A model generated the notes under the pieces. It searched no databases. It was not told the origin of the DNA and saw nothing but the letters and a program-made list of their open reading frames with translations. The translations under genes were made by a program, and so were the position numbers. A stretch of DNA of 64,000 bases. It comes from Pseudothermotoga sp. (lineage in GTDB: Bacteria > Thermotogota > Thermotogae > Thermotogales > DSM-5069). This document shows positions 43,839-52,270 of the stretch, one piece after another; position 1 is the first letter of the stretch; every line of letters begins with the position of its first letter. The DNA is taken from the NCBI GenBank assembly GCA_025060105.1, contig JANXCS010000004.1, positions 124,001 through 188,000 of the forward strand. Direction: 5' to 3'.

Positions 43839-44279
43839 TCACCACACCTCTCTGTGAGATTTATATCCTCATTCTCTTTCGCTAGCTGGACATATTGTCG
43901 ACGAAGTCGTTACAAGGCGTTTCTGAAGAGAAAATAGGGGCAAGAACAATCAGATCAAACGACCGGCTGGGAGCATTAAACCAAGAACCTTTGTGAACAA
44001 AAGCCAAATGGCCCACACAACAACAATGGAATATAATCCACCTTTCAAAATGTCGACCCACAAGACTTTCTCCTTCAAAATCAAAATGGTTTTTTATTTC
44101 AATTTTCTCGAGCAACGGTTAACCACAATCAAACAAAAAAGTTTTTCACACGAATTTCTTGGAAATTACCGCCCTATTTTTCCCTATCTCTGTTTTCCGC
44201 ACCTTTTTACTCGTTTTCATTACCTGTTATCACTTTGGTAGAATGTTTGTTGTGAAGGTATTAGGTGGAGGTGACCTAC
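43839..44279. other. Divergent intergenic region, AT-rich, no gene seen
   Basis: About 440 bp between the start of the HPr-kinase-like gene and ABC system 2. It is visibly more AT-rich than the coding sequence around it. Its right end holds an extended -10 for the ABC operon. Open frames here are short and lack ribosome sites. No tRNA or clear RNA fold was recognised. Confidence 0.6.
44236..44244 (+). promoter_or_regulatory. Extended -10 promoter of ABC system 2
   Basis: TGG-TAGAAT lies 35 nt before the first permease start codon. Only weak -35 sequences (TTTTCA or TTTCAT) are found upstream, as expected for an extended -10. Confidence 0.5.
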
Positions 44280-45317
44280 TTGATAACATACATTATCAGA
44301 AGACTGCTCTTGCTACCTTTGATACTGTTCGGTATATCCCTGATCGTCTTTGGCATGATCCAAAGCCTTGGACCAGATAGACTCCTGGCTGCTTACGTGA
44401 ATCCGGGAGTTTTGGACAAACTGACACCAGTTCAATTAGAAAAGATAAAGCAAAAGTATGGATTGAGCGATCCTATGATGATTCGTTATGTTAAATGGCT
44501 CAAGAACACATTGCAAGGCGATCTTGGATGGTCGTTGGTGGGTAAACAACCCGTCAGGGATGCCATACTGAACAGACTACCTTGGACGGTAGAGCTCGCT
44601 CTGTACTCAATCGTACCTGTGGTTTTCGTGGGAGTGTGGCTTGGTGTTATCGCTGCTGTGAACCGAGATAAGTTTCTTGATCACTTCGTCAGGATTTTTG
44701 CCGTTGTTGGTTGGAGCTTTCCTGACTTTGTTTTTGGATTGATCGTACTCATGATTTTTTACAGTGTGCTTGGGTGGTTCCCACCGGGGAACCTCAGCCT
44801 TTGGGCCGATCAAATCGTCAAATCTCCTGAATTCAAACGGTTCACATCCTTGATAACGATAGATGCTCTTTTGAATGGACGATTCGACGTGTTCGTTGAC
44901 GCTGTACGACACTTGATCGCCCCGATCATCACGTTGTCTTGGCTTTGGTGGGCGTACTTATTGAGAATAACGCGCTCTAGCATGCTAGAAGTGTTGACGA
45001 AAGAATATATCAGAACAGCCAGAGCCAAAGGACTGTCAGAAAGGATCGTCATAAACAAACACGCAAGGAGAAACGCGATGATACCGGTAGTCACGGTGGG
45101 AGGAGCCATGGTCATTCAACTGTTCGCCGGTACTGTGATCGTCGAAACAGTTTTTAACAGGACCGGCATGGGAAGCTTCACAGCCACAGCAGCAACACAA
45201 TTAGATTATGCATCGATAATGGCCTCCACACTTTTTTATTCGTTCATACTCGTCGTTGGAAACCTTGTGATAGACATACTGTACGCCGTGGTTGACCCGC
45301 GTGTCAGACTCGGTTGA
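44280..45317 (+). CDS. Oligopeptide-type ABC transporter permease (OppB-like), system 2
   Basis: A 345-residue permease starting MITYIIRRLLLLPLILFG, with KYGLSDPMMIRYVKWLKN, the EAA region RTARAKGLSERIVINKHARRNAMIP and the end DILYAVVDPRVRLG. TTG at 44280 is preferred, since GGAGGTGA lies 5 nt upstream; the GTG at 44265 lies in that ribosome site. The periplasmic loop near residues 165-200 is longer than in system 1. Confidence 0.9.
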   Translation: MITYIIRRLLLLPLILFGISLIVFGMIQSLGPDRLLAAYVNPGVLDKLTPVQLEKIKQKYGLSDPMMIRYVKWLKNTLQGDLGWSLVGKQPVRDAILNRLPWTVELALYSIVPVVFVGVWLGVIAAVNRDKFLDHFVRIFAVVGWSFPDFVFGLIVLMIFYSVLGWFPPGNLSLWADQIVKSPEFKRFTSLITIDALLNGRFDVFVDAVRHLIAPIITLSWLWWAYLLRITRSSMLEVLTKEYIRTARAKGLSERIVINKHARRNAMIPVVTVGGAMVIQLFAGTVIVETVFNRTGMGSFTATAATQLDYASIMASTLFYSFILVVGNLVIDILYAVVDPRVRLG

Positions 45318-45330
45318 GGGAGGCCGAAGC

Positions 45331-46209
45331 ATGAAGATCGAAACAAAAAGGATGTTGAGAAGACTTTTGAGAAATCCTTCAGCCGTTTTGGGATTCGCAC
45401 TCTTGATCTTTTTCACTTTCGTCGCCATCCTCGCACCGCTCATATGTCCACCACAATCTTACGATCCATACATGATACCAATCGTAACTTGGGATAAGAC
45501 TCCACAGCCTCCGACGAAAGGCCATCCGTTTGGAATCATAGATGGTAGAGACATCTTTTACGGTGTTGTGTGGGGCACCAGAACGGCCTTCAAAGTGGGG
45601 TTGATCGTCACTTTAACTTCGACATTGGTTGGACTCGTAATCGGTTCGATAGCGGGATATTTCGGAGGTTGGCTCGATGAGATTCTCATGAGAATTACAG
45701 ACATATTCCTGTCGATTCCATACATACTTGCAGCCATCGTCATGACCGCCTTCCTCGGGATGGGTCTAGACAAGGTGATGATTTCCTTGATCGTGTTCGG
45801 TTGGATGGGTACCGCGAGGCTCATCAGGGCGAACATACTTCAGGCTAGAGAAGAACAATATGTGCTGGCCGCAAGGGCTCTAGGTGTGAGCGATTTCTTG
45901 GTCATAACGAAACATATATTGCCGAACACCATATTTCCTGTGGTTATTCAAGCAACCATGCGAATAGGTTCGTTGGTCATCACCGCTGCGGCGCTGAGTT
46001 TCCTCGGACTTGGAGCACCCGTTGGGTATGCTGACTGGGGATCACTTTTGAATTTCTCAAGAAACTGGCTTTTAGGAGCCTCAGGAGAGGCTTTCAAGTA
46101 TTGGTATGCGATAGTGTATCCGGGTACAGCCATGATTCTGTTCGTGCTCGCATGGAACTTGGTCGGAGACGCGTTGAGGGACGCCTTCGATCCACGCTTG
46201 AGAGGGTGA
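45331..46209 (+). CDS. Oligopeptide-type ABC transporter permease (OppC-like), system 2
   Basis: A 292-residue permease with LLRNPSAVLGFALLIFFTFVAILAPL, the GTRTAFKVGLI loop, the EAA-like region AARALGVSDFLVITKHILP and the end GDALRDAFDPRLRG. ATG 45331 follows GGGAGG and lies 13 nt after the OppB-like stop. The region after the first helix (PICPPQSYDPY...PFGIIDGRDIFYG) differs from system 1, which may reflect another substrate or binding protein. Confidence 0.92.
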   Translation: MKIETKRMLRRLLRNPSAVLGFALLIFFTFVAILAPLICPPQSYDPYMIPIVTWDKTPQPPTKGHPFGIIDGRDIFYGVVWGTRTAFKVGLIVTLTSTLVGLVIGSIAGYFGGWLDEILMRITDIFLSIPYILAAIVMTAFLGMGLDKVMISLIVFGWMGTARLIRANILQAREEQYVLAARALGVSDFLVITKHILPNTIFPVVIQATMRIGSLVITAAALSFLGLGAPVGYADWGSLLNFSRNWLLGASGEAFKYWYAIVYPGTAMILFVLAWNLVGDALRDAFDPRLRG

Positions 46210-46215
46210 TCGATC

Positions 46216-47226
46216 GTGAATAAAAAACCGATACTGACCGTCAGAGGACTTAAAACTTACTTTCAAACCGAGGATGGTGTGGTGAAGGCCGTTGATGGTG
46301 TTGATTTTGATGTGTATGAAGGAGAAACCTTAGGTATAGTAGGCGAATCAGGTTGTGGTAAGAGCGTCACAGCTTTGTCGATCCTCAGAATACTCGACGA
46401 AAGGGGAAAAATAGTGGATGGACAAGTCCTACTCGATGGGGCGGATCTGACCAAAATGGACGAACAGGATATGAGAAAAATCAGAGGCAAAGATATAGCC
46501 ATGATCTTTCAAGAACCCATGGTCGCGTTGAATCCAGTGTTCACCATTGGGGAACAAATCGTGGAAGCGATCATGCTCCATCAAAAATTGGATGAGAAAA
46601 CCGCAAGATCTTTGGCAATAGATCTGCTGAAAAAAGTAGGTATACCCGAACCAGAAAAACGAATAGATCAATATCCACACGAACTCTCTGGTGGAATGAG
46701 ACAGCGCGCGATGATCGCGATGGCACTATCCTGTAAGCCAAAAGTACTGATCGCGGATGAACCAACTACAGCTTTAGACGTGACTATCCAAGCGCAAATC
46801 ATGGAACTGATGAAACAGCTTCAACGGGAATATGGTATGGCGATCATATTGATAACCCACGATTTGGGGCTCATTGCAGAGAACGCTGATAGAGTGGTAG
46901 TGATGTACGCAGGGAAAGTTGTGGAGTACTCTCATGTCAAATCCCTTTTCAACGATCCAAAGCATCCCTACACGTGGGGTTTGTTGCATGCAATTCCAAG
47001 GCTGGATATTGAGCAAAGTCGACTATACAACATACCCGGTGTGGTGCCAGACCCGTTACATTTCCCAAACGGATGCAAGTTTCACCCAAGGTGTGAATTC
47101 AAAGAAGACAGATGCACCGCTGAAGAACCCAGGCTCATCGAGGTTGACGAGGGCCATCTTGTGAGGTGCTTCTTCTGGCAGAAGGTGGAGCAGGCCAAGA
47201 TCAGAGAGGTTGGTGAGCTTGTATGA
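46216..47226 (+). CDS. Oligopeptide-type ABC transporter ATPase (OppD-like), system 2
   Basis: A 336-residue ATPase with Walker [17 protein letters not shown] loop [13 protein letters not shown], signature [16 protein letters not shown] and Walker [14 protein letters not shown]. The C-terminal [15 protein letters not shown] is the typical cysteine region. It begins 6 nt after the OppC-like stop; its stop overlaps the next ATPase start by 4 nt (ATGA). Confidence 0.93.
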   Translation: MNKKPILTVRGLKTYFQTEDGVVKAVDGVDFDVYEGETLGIVGESGCGKSVTALSILRILDERGKIVDGQVLLDGADLTKMDEQDMRKIRGKDIAMIFQEPMVALNPVFTIGEQIVEAIMLHQKLDEKTARSLAIDLLKKVGIPEPEKRIDQYPHELSGGMRQRAMIAMALSCKPKVLIADEPTTALDVTIQAQIMELMKQLQREYGMAIILITHDLGLIAENADRVVVMYAGKVVEYSHVKSLFNDPKHPYTWGLLHAIPRLDIEQSRLYNIPGVVPDPLHFPNGCKFHPRCEFKEDRCTAEEPRLIEVDEGHLVRCFFWQKVEQAKIREVGELV

Positions 47227-48386
47227 GTGTGATCCTCAAAGTTGAAAATTTGGTCAAATACTTTCCCATAAGGGCCGGGGTTTTCAAACGTATCGTTGGA
47301 TGGGTCAAAGCGGTGGATGATGTTTCATTCGAGATCAACGAAGGAGAAACCGTGGGCCTCGTTGGAGAGTCTGGTTGTGGTAAAACTACGATAGGTATGG
47401 TCTTACTCAGATTGTACGAACCTACTTCCGGCAGAATCATAATTGCCAACGAAGATACCACTTATTTTTTCATGCCACCTCTGCGCGCAAAATCTTATTT
47501 GAAAAGAACATACATAGACAGATTCAACAAGTTGTTGAAAGATGCGGGATCTAAAGATGCAGTCATCGATACGCTTGAAGGTGTGGATAAAATCTACGCG
47601 AAACTGTTCTTCAACGAAGCCAGGTCTTCCGCCAGGAAATTTTATTCGTTATTGTTATCAAGCATGGATGAGAAACGTAGAGAGTTCAGAAAGAACGTTC
47701 AAATAGTTTTTCAAGATCCGTACAGTTCACTCAATCCCAGACTCAGGATAAAATCCATCGTCGGTGAAGGACCTGCAGTTCACAGGTTGGTGAAAAGTGA
47801 GAAAGAGCTCATAAATAAGGTTCGATCAGTGCTCGAAGATGTTGGCATCAGTGGCGATTATATGTACAGATTTCCACACGAATTTTCCGGTGGTCAAAGA
47901 CAGAGAATCGGTATTGCTCGAGCACTCGCGCTCTCCCCGAAGCTCGTGATAGCAGACGAAGCGGTTTCAGCCTTGGATGTTTCTATAAGATCGCAGATCA
48001 TCAACCTCATGAAAGACCTCCAGCGTGAACACAAATTGACCTATCTTTTCATATCTCACGATCTTGCCGTTATAAAATATGTGAGCGATAGAATAATCGT
48101 GATGTACCTTGGTAAAATCGTCGAAACGGCGAGTAAAAAAGAGTTGTTCGACAAACCGTTGCATCCGTACACGAGGGCTTTGATGAGTGCTATTCCCATA
48201 CCCAATCCAAACATCAAGAAAGAAAGGATCATTCTCACAGGTGATGTGCCAAGCCCGGTGAACCCCCCACCCGGTTGTAGATTCCACACACGTTGCTATA
48301 TGGCTGTTGACGTGTGCTCGAAGATCGAACCAAAACTCAGGGAAATCTCACCAGGTCATGCGGTTGCTTGCCATCTTGTGAAATGA
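47223..48386 (+). CDS. Oligopeptide-type ABC transporter ATPase (OppF-like) with an extra internal segment, system 2
   Basis: A 387-residue ATPase with Walker [14 protein letters not shown] loop [11 protein letters not shown], signature [17 protein letters not shown] and Walker [15 protein letters not shown]. Note EAVSALD where DEPTSALD is usual. Between Walker A and the Q loop there is an extra stretch of about 55-60 residues (roughly 80-150, rich in Arg/Lys and aromatic residues) that the OppF-like protein of system 1 lacks. The C-terminal [11 protein letters not shown] motif is normal. A strong terminator follows directly. Confidence 0.9.
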   Translation: MSVILKVENLVKYFPIRAGVFKRIVGWVKAVDDVSFEINEGETVGLVGESGCGKTTIGMVLLRLYEPTSGRIIIANEDTTYFFMPPLRAKSYLKRTYIDRFNKLLKDAGSKDAVIDTLEGVDKIYAKLFFNEARSSARKFYSLLLSSMDEKRREFRKNVQIVFQDPYSSLNPRLRIKSIVGEGPAVHRLVKSEKELINKVRSVLEDVGISGDYMYRFPHEFSGGQRQRIGIARALALSPKLVIADEAVSALDVSIRSQIINLMKDLQREHKLTYLFISHDLAVIKYVSDRIIVMYLGKIVETASKKELFDKPLHPYTRALMSAIPIPNPNIKKERIILTGDVPSPVNPPPGCRFHTRCYMAVDVCSKIEPKLREISPGHAVACHLVK

Positions 48387-48388
48387 AA

Positions 48389-48415
48389 AAACCCCGGGCT
48401 TCAAGCCCGGGGTTT
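48389..48415. terminator. Bidirectional terminator between ABC system 2 and its binding protein
   Basis: A near-perfect stem AAACCCCGGGCT / AGCCCGGGGTTT with T-rich flanks on both strands, placed between two convergent genes. It can serve both the ATPase operon (plus) and the binding-protein gene (minus). Confidence 0.9.
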
Positions 48416-48427
48416 GATTTCTTTGAA

Positions 48428-50281
48428 TCACTCTTCCTTCCACAATGTGTAATAATCAGCTGCACCAGGCATCATTGGATTGTAGTACCAACCTTTGACC
48501 CAGCTCCTTCTCACGTTCAAACTTTGAGGTTCATAGAGTGCAACACCAAGTACATGCTTGATCGCAAACTCTTGTACTTTCCTGTAGATATCCACCCTGA
48601 CCTTGGGATCTGTTTCTATGGCAGCTTTTTCTATGAGTTCGTTACAACTCTTACCACCGAGCTCGGGTGTGGGTGTCGAAACGAATTTTTTGAAATTCTC
48701 GCCCTGAGCGAAACCATAAGTACCTGCAGAATGATAGTATGTCTGGATGAAGTTGTGGGGGTCTGGATAGTCCGCAAGCCAGCCTATGATGAACGCTGGT
48801 AGATATCCTTGCTTGTAAGAAGTCAAATAGGTTGGCCATTGTTCACCGCGCACCTCGATCTTGAACTTCGGATTGATCATTTCAACGTAGGTTTTTATCA
48901 TTTCAGCCACAGTCCTTCTCGCTTCGTTACCTGTGTTATAAAGTAAAGTGAGCTTGAAACCTTTTCTCCATACCTCTCCATTCCATGCTTTCTTGAACTC
49001 TTCGGTAGCCTTGGTGATGCTGAACTCGAACATGGGCAATTTTGGATCGTAACCAAGTAAACTGCTGGGTAAGTCCGCGGGCACTCTGTTTCCAAGACCG
49101 CGCAGAACGTCCTTTATCACAGCATCGTAGTTTATAACGTAGGCAAACGCCCTTCTAACATGCTCATCACTGAAGAAGTCTGGTGGGATACCGTTGCCAT
49201 CCAGTTTACCAGAACCGATGTACTTGCTATCCGGCTTCACGTTCCAATTGAAGTGGAGTGATGTAACGCTTATAATAGGAAGACCCTTAGTGATGGTTAC
49301 ACCAGGCATGTTCTCAACTTGTGGCAGATATTGTGATGGAACAGCAACAATATCTGCATCTCCCTTTTCGAGCATGGCTCTCCTAGTAGACCACTCTTCG
49401 ATCGTCCAGATGATCACCCTTTTTATCTTCGCTGGTCCTTTCCAATAACCATCAAATCTTTCGAGAACAACCCTCATCTGAGCCCTGTCCCACTCGACAA
49501 GCTTGAACGGCCCTGTTCCCATTGCCTTCGCGTACAGAGGAGATTCTTCCTTTGGAAGGTCCCAATGTTTCCACCAAGTGTCAGGTTTACCATCCCAACA
49601 ACCTTGCTGAATGGCCCACTGTTTGTTCAAAATCATGCCCCAGTTCGCAAAACCACATATGATTGAAAGGAATGGACCAAATGGTCTGGAGAGCTTGAAG
49701 ACCACACTGTCACCACTGACTTCAATGGCAGGATCGATGTAGTCCGTGTAAACTTTGATCAGCGCATCACGATACTGTGGCAAAGGTTCTTTCGTCGTTC
49801 GATCAAGTAATTCGCTGAGAGGTTTGCCCACAACTTTTTCAACGAATTCATCCAACGAATAAACCTCGAACAGAGCCTCCCAAAGCATCCACATGGGTCC
49901 ACCAGATGGGTCGAAGAGCAAACCTCTTTCGAAGCTGTACTCGACGTCTTCTGGCGTCAACACTGCACCGTTGTGGAATTTCACATTTTTCCTGATCGGG
50001 AAGATGTACGTCTTGCCACCATCTTTGATGAGACCATTCTCCAAACTTGGTACAGCTGTGGCCAGTCTCGGTGCCATTTCAACAACACTGGACCCAACAT
50101 ACTCGATCAAACACTCATAGATCTGCCCTAAAACTTCCCCACTCGCCGTATCATAAGCGAAGTGTGGGTCCAATGTGTCTGGCTCGCCGATCGTGAGAGT
50201 TATGATGGTGTCAGGATTCTTGATCTGCGCAAAGATCAACGTTGTCGCGATTAAAACCAACACGATCCAAAATCTCCTCAT
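48428..50281 (-). CDS. Peptide/solute-binding protein of ABC transporter, system 2
   Basis: A 617-residue family 5 solute-binding protein, larger than the system 1 protein. The signal peptide MRRFWIVLVLIATTLIFAQ has no lipobox. TIGEPDTLDPHFAYDTASGE, RKNVKFHNGAVLTPEDVEYSF and ADYPDPHNFIQTYYHS are typical of peptide binders. ATG 50281 follows GGGGGG and gives a proper signal peptide; the frame to 50314 adds residues upstream of the ribosome site. It converges on ABC system 2, with which it very likely works, but has its own promoter. Confidence 0.92.
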   Translation of the reverse strand: MRRFWIVLVLIATTLIFAQIKNPDTIITLTIGEPDTLDPHFAYDTASGEVLGQIYECLIEYVGSSVVEMAPRLATAVPSLENGLIKDGGKTYIFPIRKNVKFHNGAVLTPEDVEYSFERGLLFDPSGGPMWMLWEALFEVYSLDEFVEKVVGKPLSELLDRTTKEPLPQYRDALIKVYTDYIDPAIEVSGDSVVFKLSRPFGPFLSIICGFANWGMILNKQWAIQQGCWDGKPDTWWKHWDLPKEESPLYAKAMGTGPFKLVEWDRAQMRVVLERFDGYWKGPAKIKRVIIWTIEEWSTRRAMLEKGDADIVAVPSQYLPQVENMPGVTITKGLPIISVTSLHFNWNVKPDSKYIGSGKLDGNGIPPDFFSDEHVRRAFAYVINYDAVIKDVLRGLGNRVPADLPSSLLGYDPKLPMFEFSITKATEEFKKAWNGEVWRKGFKLTLLYNTGNEARRTVAEMIKTYVEMINPKFKIEVRGEQWPTYLTSYKQGYLPAFIIGWLADYPDPHNFIQTYYHSAGTYGFAQGENFKKFVSTPTPELGGKSCNELIEKAAIETDPKVRVDIYRKVQEFAIKHVLGVALYEPQSLNVRRSWVKGWYYNPMMPGAADYYTLWKEE

Positions 50282-50319
50282 CTTCTCAACCCCCCAACAA
50301 TATGTACCGCACAAAGCAA

Positions 50320-50348
50320 ATTATACACCTCAACGTGTGCCCGGTCAA
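50320..50348 (-). promoter_or_regulatory. Promoter of the system 2 binding-protein gene
   Basis: On the minus strand TTGACC (50343-50348) and a perfect TATAAT (50320-50325) are 17 bases apart, close to consensus. The -35 overlaps the stop codon region of the ECF ATPase gene. Confidence 0.88.
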
Positions 50349-50968
50349 AGCTCCACAATGATGTCCGCTAAGCTATGAAAAACATTCGATCGTTGGGCTG
50401 TCACCACGATGGCTTTTCCACATCCCTTCTGAGCCTTGAGGATCTCTAGCACGCTCTCCTTTCCCATCCGATCCAAACCTATGAGTGGCTCATCCAAGAG
50501 CAAAAGATCCGGTTCATGAACGAGAGCACACGCAATCGCAACGCGCCTAGCTTCACCTTCAGAAAGTTGGAATGGACTCTTTTCGAGAATCTTGTCGGTC
50601 AGACCGACGGCATTGATCGCTTCTTTCACACGTACTTCGACGTCGTCAAAGCCAAAATTGCGCGCTGAGAAGGCTATTTCCTCAAACACTGTTTCACAGA
50701 AGAACTGATCCTCGGCCCTCTGCATGACATAACCGATCTTTTTGAAATCCTCTCGTTTCAAAGGGGTTCCATTCAGCAGAACGGATCCAAATTGAGGCTT
50801 GAGCAAACCAGCCATCAATTTGAGTAGAGTGGATTTACCACTTCCATTTGGCCCACGAATGAGTAGTAATTGGCCTGCCCGTACCGTTATACTGAAACCA
50901 TCGAACAACTTTTTATTCTCATCGTATCCAAAAGTGATTCCAATCAATTTCAATTCAACATTCGACAT
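50345..50968 (-). CDS. ECF-type ABC transporter ATPase (second of two)
   Basis: A 207-residue ATPase, short for the EcfA/CbiO group. Walker A is IRGPNGSGKSTLLKLMAGLL, Q loop MQRAEDQFF, signature QLSEGEARRVAIACAL, Walker B LLLLDEPLIGLD. The AEDQ motif in the Q loop region is typical of energy-coupling factor ATPases for vitamins or metals. It overlaps the first ATPase gene by 14 nt. The usual tail domain is reduced. Confidence 0.88.
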   Translation of the reverse strand: MSNVELKLIGITFGYDENKKLFDGFSITVRAGQLLLIRGPNGSGKSTLLKLMAGLLKPQFGSVLLNGTPLKREDFKKIGYVMQRAEDQFFCETVFEEIAFSARNFGFDDVEVRVKEAINAVGLTDKILEKSPFQLSEGEARRVAIACALVHEPDLLLLDEPLIGLDRMGKESVLEILKAQKGCGKAIVVTAQRSNVFHSLADIIVEL

Positions 50969-51641
50969 CTTCGAACCTTTCTTCCAAAAAATCCTCTAAG
51001 CTTCCGAAAAAATCCACGCTTCCTCTCCTCATATGAATGATTTGCGTCGCGAGATTGAAGAAAATCTTTGGCTCATGCGTAGAGATGAGGATCGTTTTGC
51101 CCATTTTTTTGAGCTCCTCCAAAGCTTTGAGTATCTCATATACACCTTCATCATCCAGCATGGATGTGGGCTCATCCAAAAGGAAAATTTCTGGTTGAAG
51201 TGCATATAAAGATGCCACAGCAAGTTTTTGCGCAGTTCCACCAGAAAGTGTGAAAGGATCATCATGCCTTCTTTCGTCAAGTTGAAAACTTTCAAGCGTT
51301 TTCTGTACCCTTGCTCGTATCTGATCCCTACTCAATCCCAAATTTTCCAATCCAAATGCGATATCTTCCTCAACGGTGGAACCAATGATTTGATCGAATG
51401 GATTGTGGAAAACATAACAACAAATCTTTTTCAAATCGATTTCTTTCAAATCTTTCCCATTCAGACGTATAAACCCAGATTGAAGTGGTAGTAAACCAGC
51501 GAGGAGTTTAAACAGAGTGGTCTTACCAGAACCGTTCGCCCCGACAACGAGGACGAATGAATTTTCCTCTATCTTCAAATTGATGTTCTTCAAAGCCCAA
51601 CCATCGCCATAACTGAAACTGACATCGATCAGTTCGAGCAT
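50955..51641 (-). CDS. ECF-type ABC transporter ATPase (first of two)
   Basis: A 228-residue ATPase. Walker A is VVGANGSGKTTLFKLLAGLL, the Q loop region FHNPFDQIIGSTVEEDIAFGLENLGL has the DQ motif of EcfA proteins, the signature is FTLSGGTAQKLAVASLYAL and Walker B is IFLLDEPTSMLDDEG. With the following gene it would form the EcfA1-EcfA2 ATPase pair. No EcfT membrane scaffold or S component is adjacent, so the transported vitamin cannot be named. It starts 3 nt after the methyltransferase stop. Confidence 0.88.
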   Translation of the reverse strand: MLELIDVSFSYGDGWALKNINLKIEENSFVLVVGANGSGKTTLFKLLAGLLPLQSGFIRLNGKDLKEIDLKKICCYVFHNPFDQIIGSTVEEDIAFGLENLGLSRDQIRARVQKTLESFQLDERRHDDPFTLSGGTAQKLAVASLYALQPEIFLLDEPTSMLDDEGVYEILKALEELKKMGKTILISTHEPKIFFNLATQIIHMRRGSVDFFGSLEDFLEERFEDVEC

Positions 51642-51644
51642 GAT

Positions 51645-52238
51645 TCACACCTTTACAGATTTGTAGATGCGTATTCCACCTTCTTTGTGAATATCTTCGA
51701 CGTTTCCAAAGACTTCCCCCATCGTTCGTTTCACGTAAGAGCCACCTTTGTTATGGTGTGCAACCGCTTGAAGAGACCCCCCGTTGTTTAAATGTTCAAA
51801 AGATCCCTTGATCAGTCTCAGCACAGTTTCCTTTCCTGCAGCGAGTGGTGGATTCATGAGTATAAGATCGAAAGTGTCGTTTTTCCACGGTTCGAAGAAA
51901 GCTCCATGCTTGATCACGACATCTACATTGTTCTTCTTCGCGTTTATCTTGGCGAACTCCACAGCCCTTTCATTGATATCACTCATGTATATCTCCAAAT
52001 CTGGATATTCTGATTTCAACACAATACCGATCACACCATAACCACAACCAAGATCGAGCACCTTCTTACCATGGATCTGACAGTGTTCTATCAATATTCG
52101 TGTAGCTTTGTCTATTTCACCAAAACTGAAAACGCCAGACGGCGTTTGGAATTGATAAATTCTTCCGTTCTTCAGTTTCAATATGGCTGTTTTGATCCTC
52201 AATTCGCACCTCGGTTTTTCAACGTAATAGTGCTCCAT
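51645..52238 (-). CDS. Class I SAM-dependent methyltransferase (RsmC/methyltransferase-small type)
   Basis: A 197-residue methyltransferase. TPSGVFSFGEIDKATRILIE, the SAM motif VLDLGCGYGVIGIVL, the acidic DINERAVEFAKINAK and the catalytic LILMNPPLAAGK (NPP motif) match small RsmC-like 16S rRNA (guanine-N2) methyltransferases. A protein or other nucleic acid target is possible, so no symbol is given. Its ATG lies directly after the terminator of ppdK, so it probably needs its own promoter or read-through. Confidence 0.84.
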   Translation of the reverse strand: MEHYYVEKPRCELRIKTAILKLKNGRIYQFQTPSGVFSFGEIDKATRILIEHCQIHGKKVLDLGCGYGVIGIVLKSEYPDLEIYMSDINERAVEFAKINAKKNNVDVVIKHGAFFEPWKNDTFDLILMNPPLAAGKETVLRLIKGSFEHLNNGGSLQAVAHHNKGGSYVKRTMGEVFGNVEDIHKEGGIRIYKSVKV

Positions 52239-52248
52239 GGAAACAAAA

Positions 52249-52265
52249 GGGGGCCGTTGGCCCCC
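52249..52265 (-). terminator. Intrinsic terminator after ppdK
   Basis: GGGGGCC-AAC-GGCCCCC on the minus strand followed by TTTTGTTT, placed 5 nt after the ppdK stop and immediately before the methyltransferase start. Confidence 0.88.
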
Positions 52266-52270
52266 AGCTC

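Noticed and set aside
43993-44241. 82-codon plus-strand frame in the 440-bp intergenic gap
   Set aside because: Low-complexity translation rich in Phe, Lys and Thr, no ribosome site, no motif; it ends in the promoter of ABC system 2.
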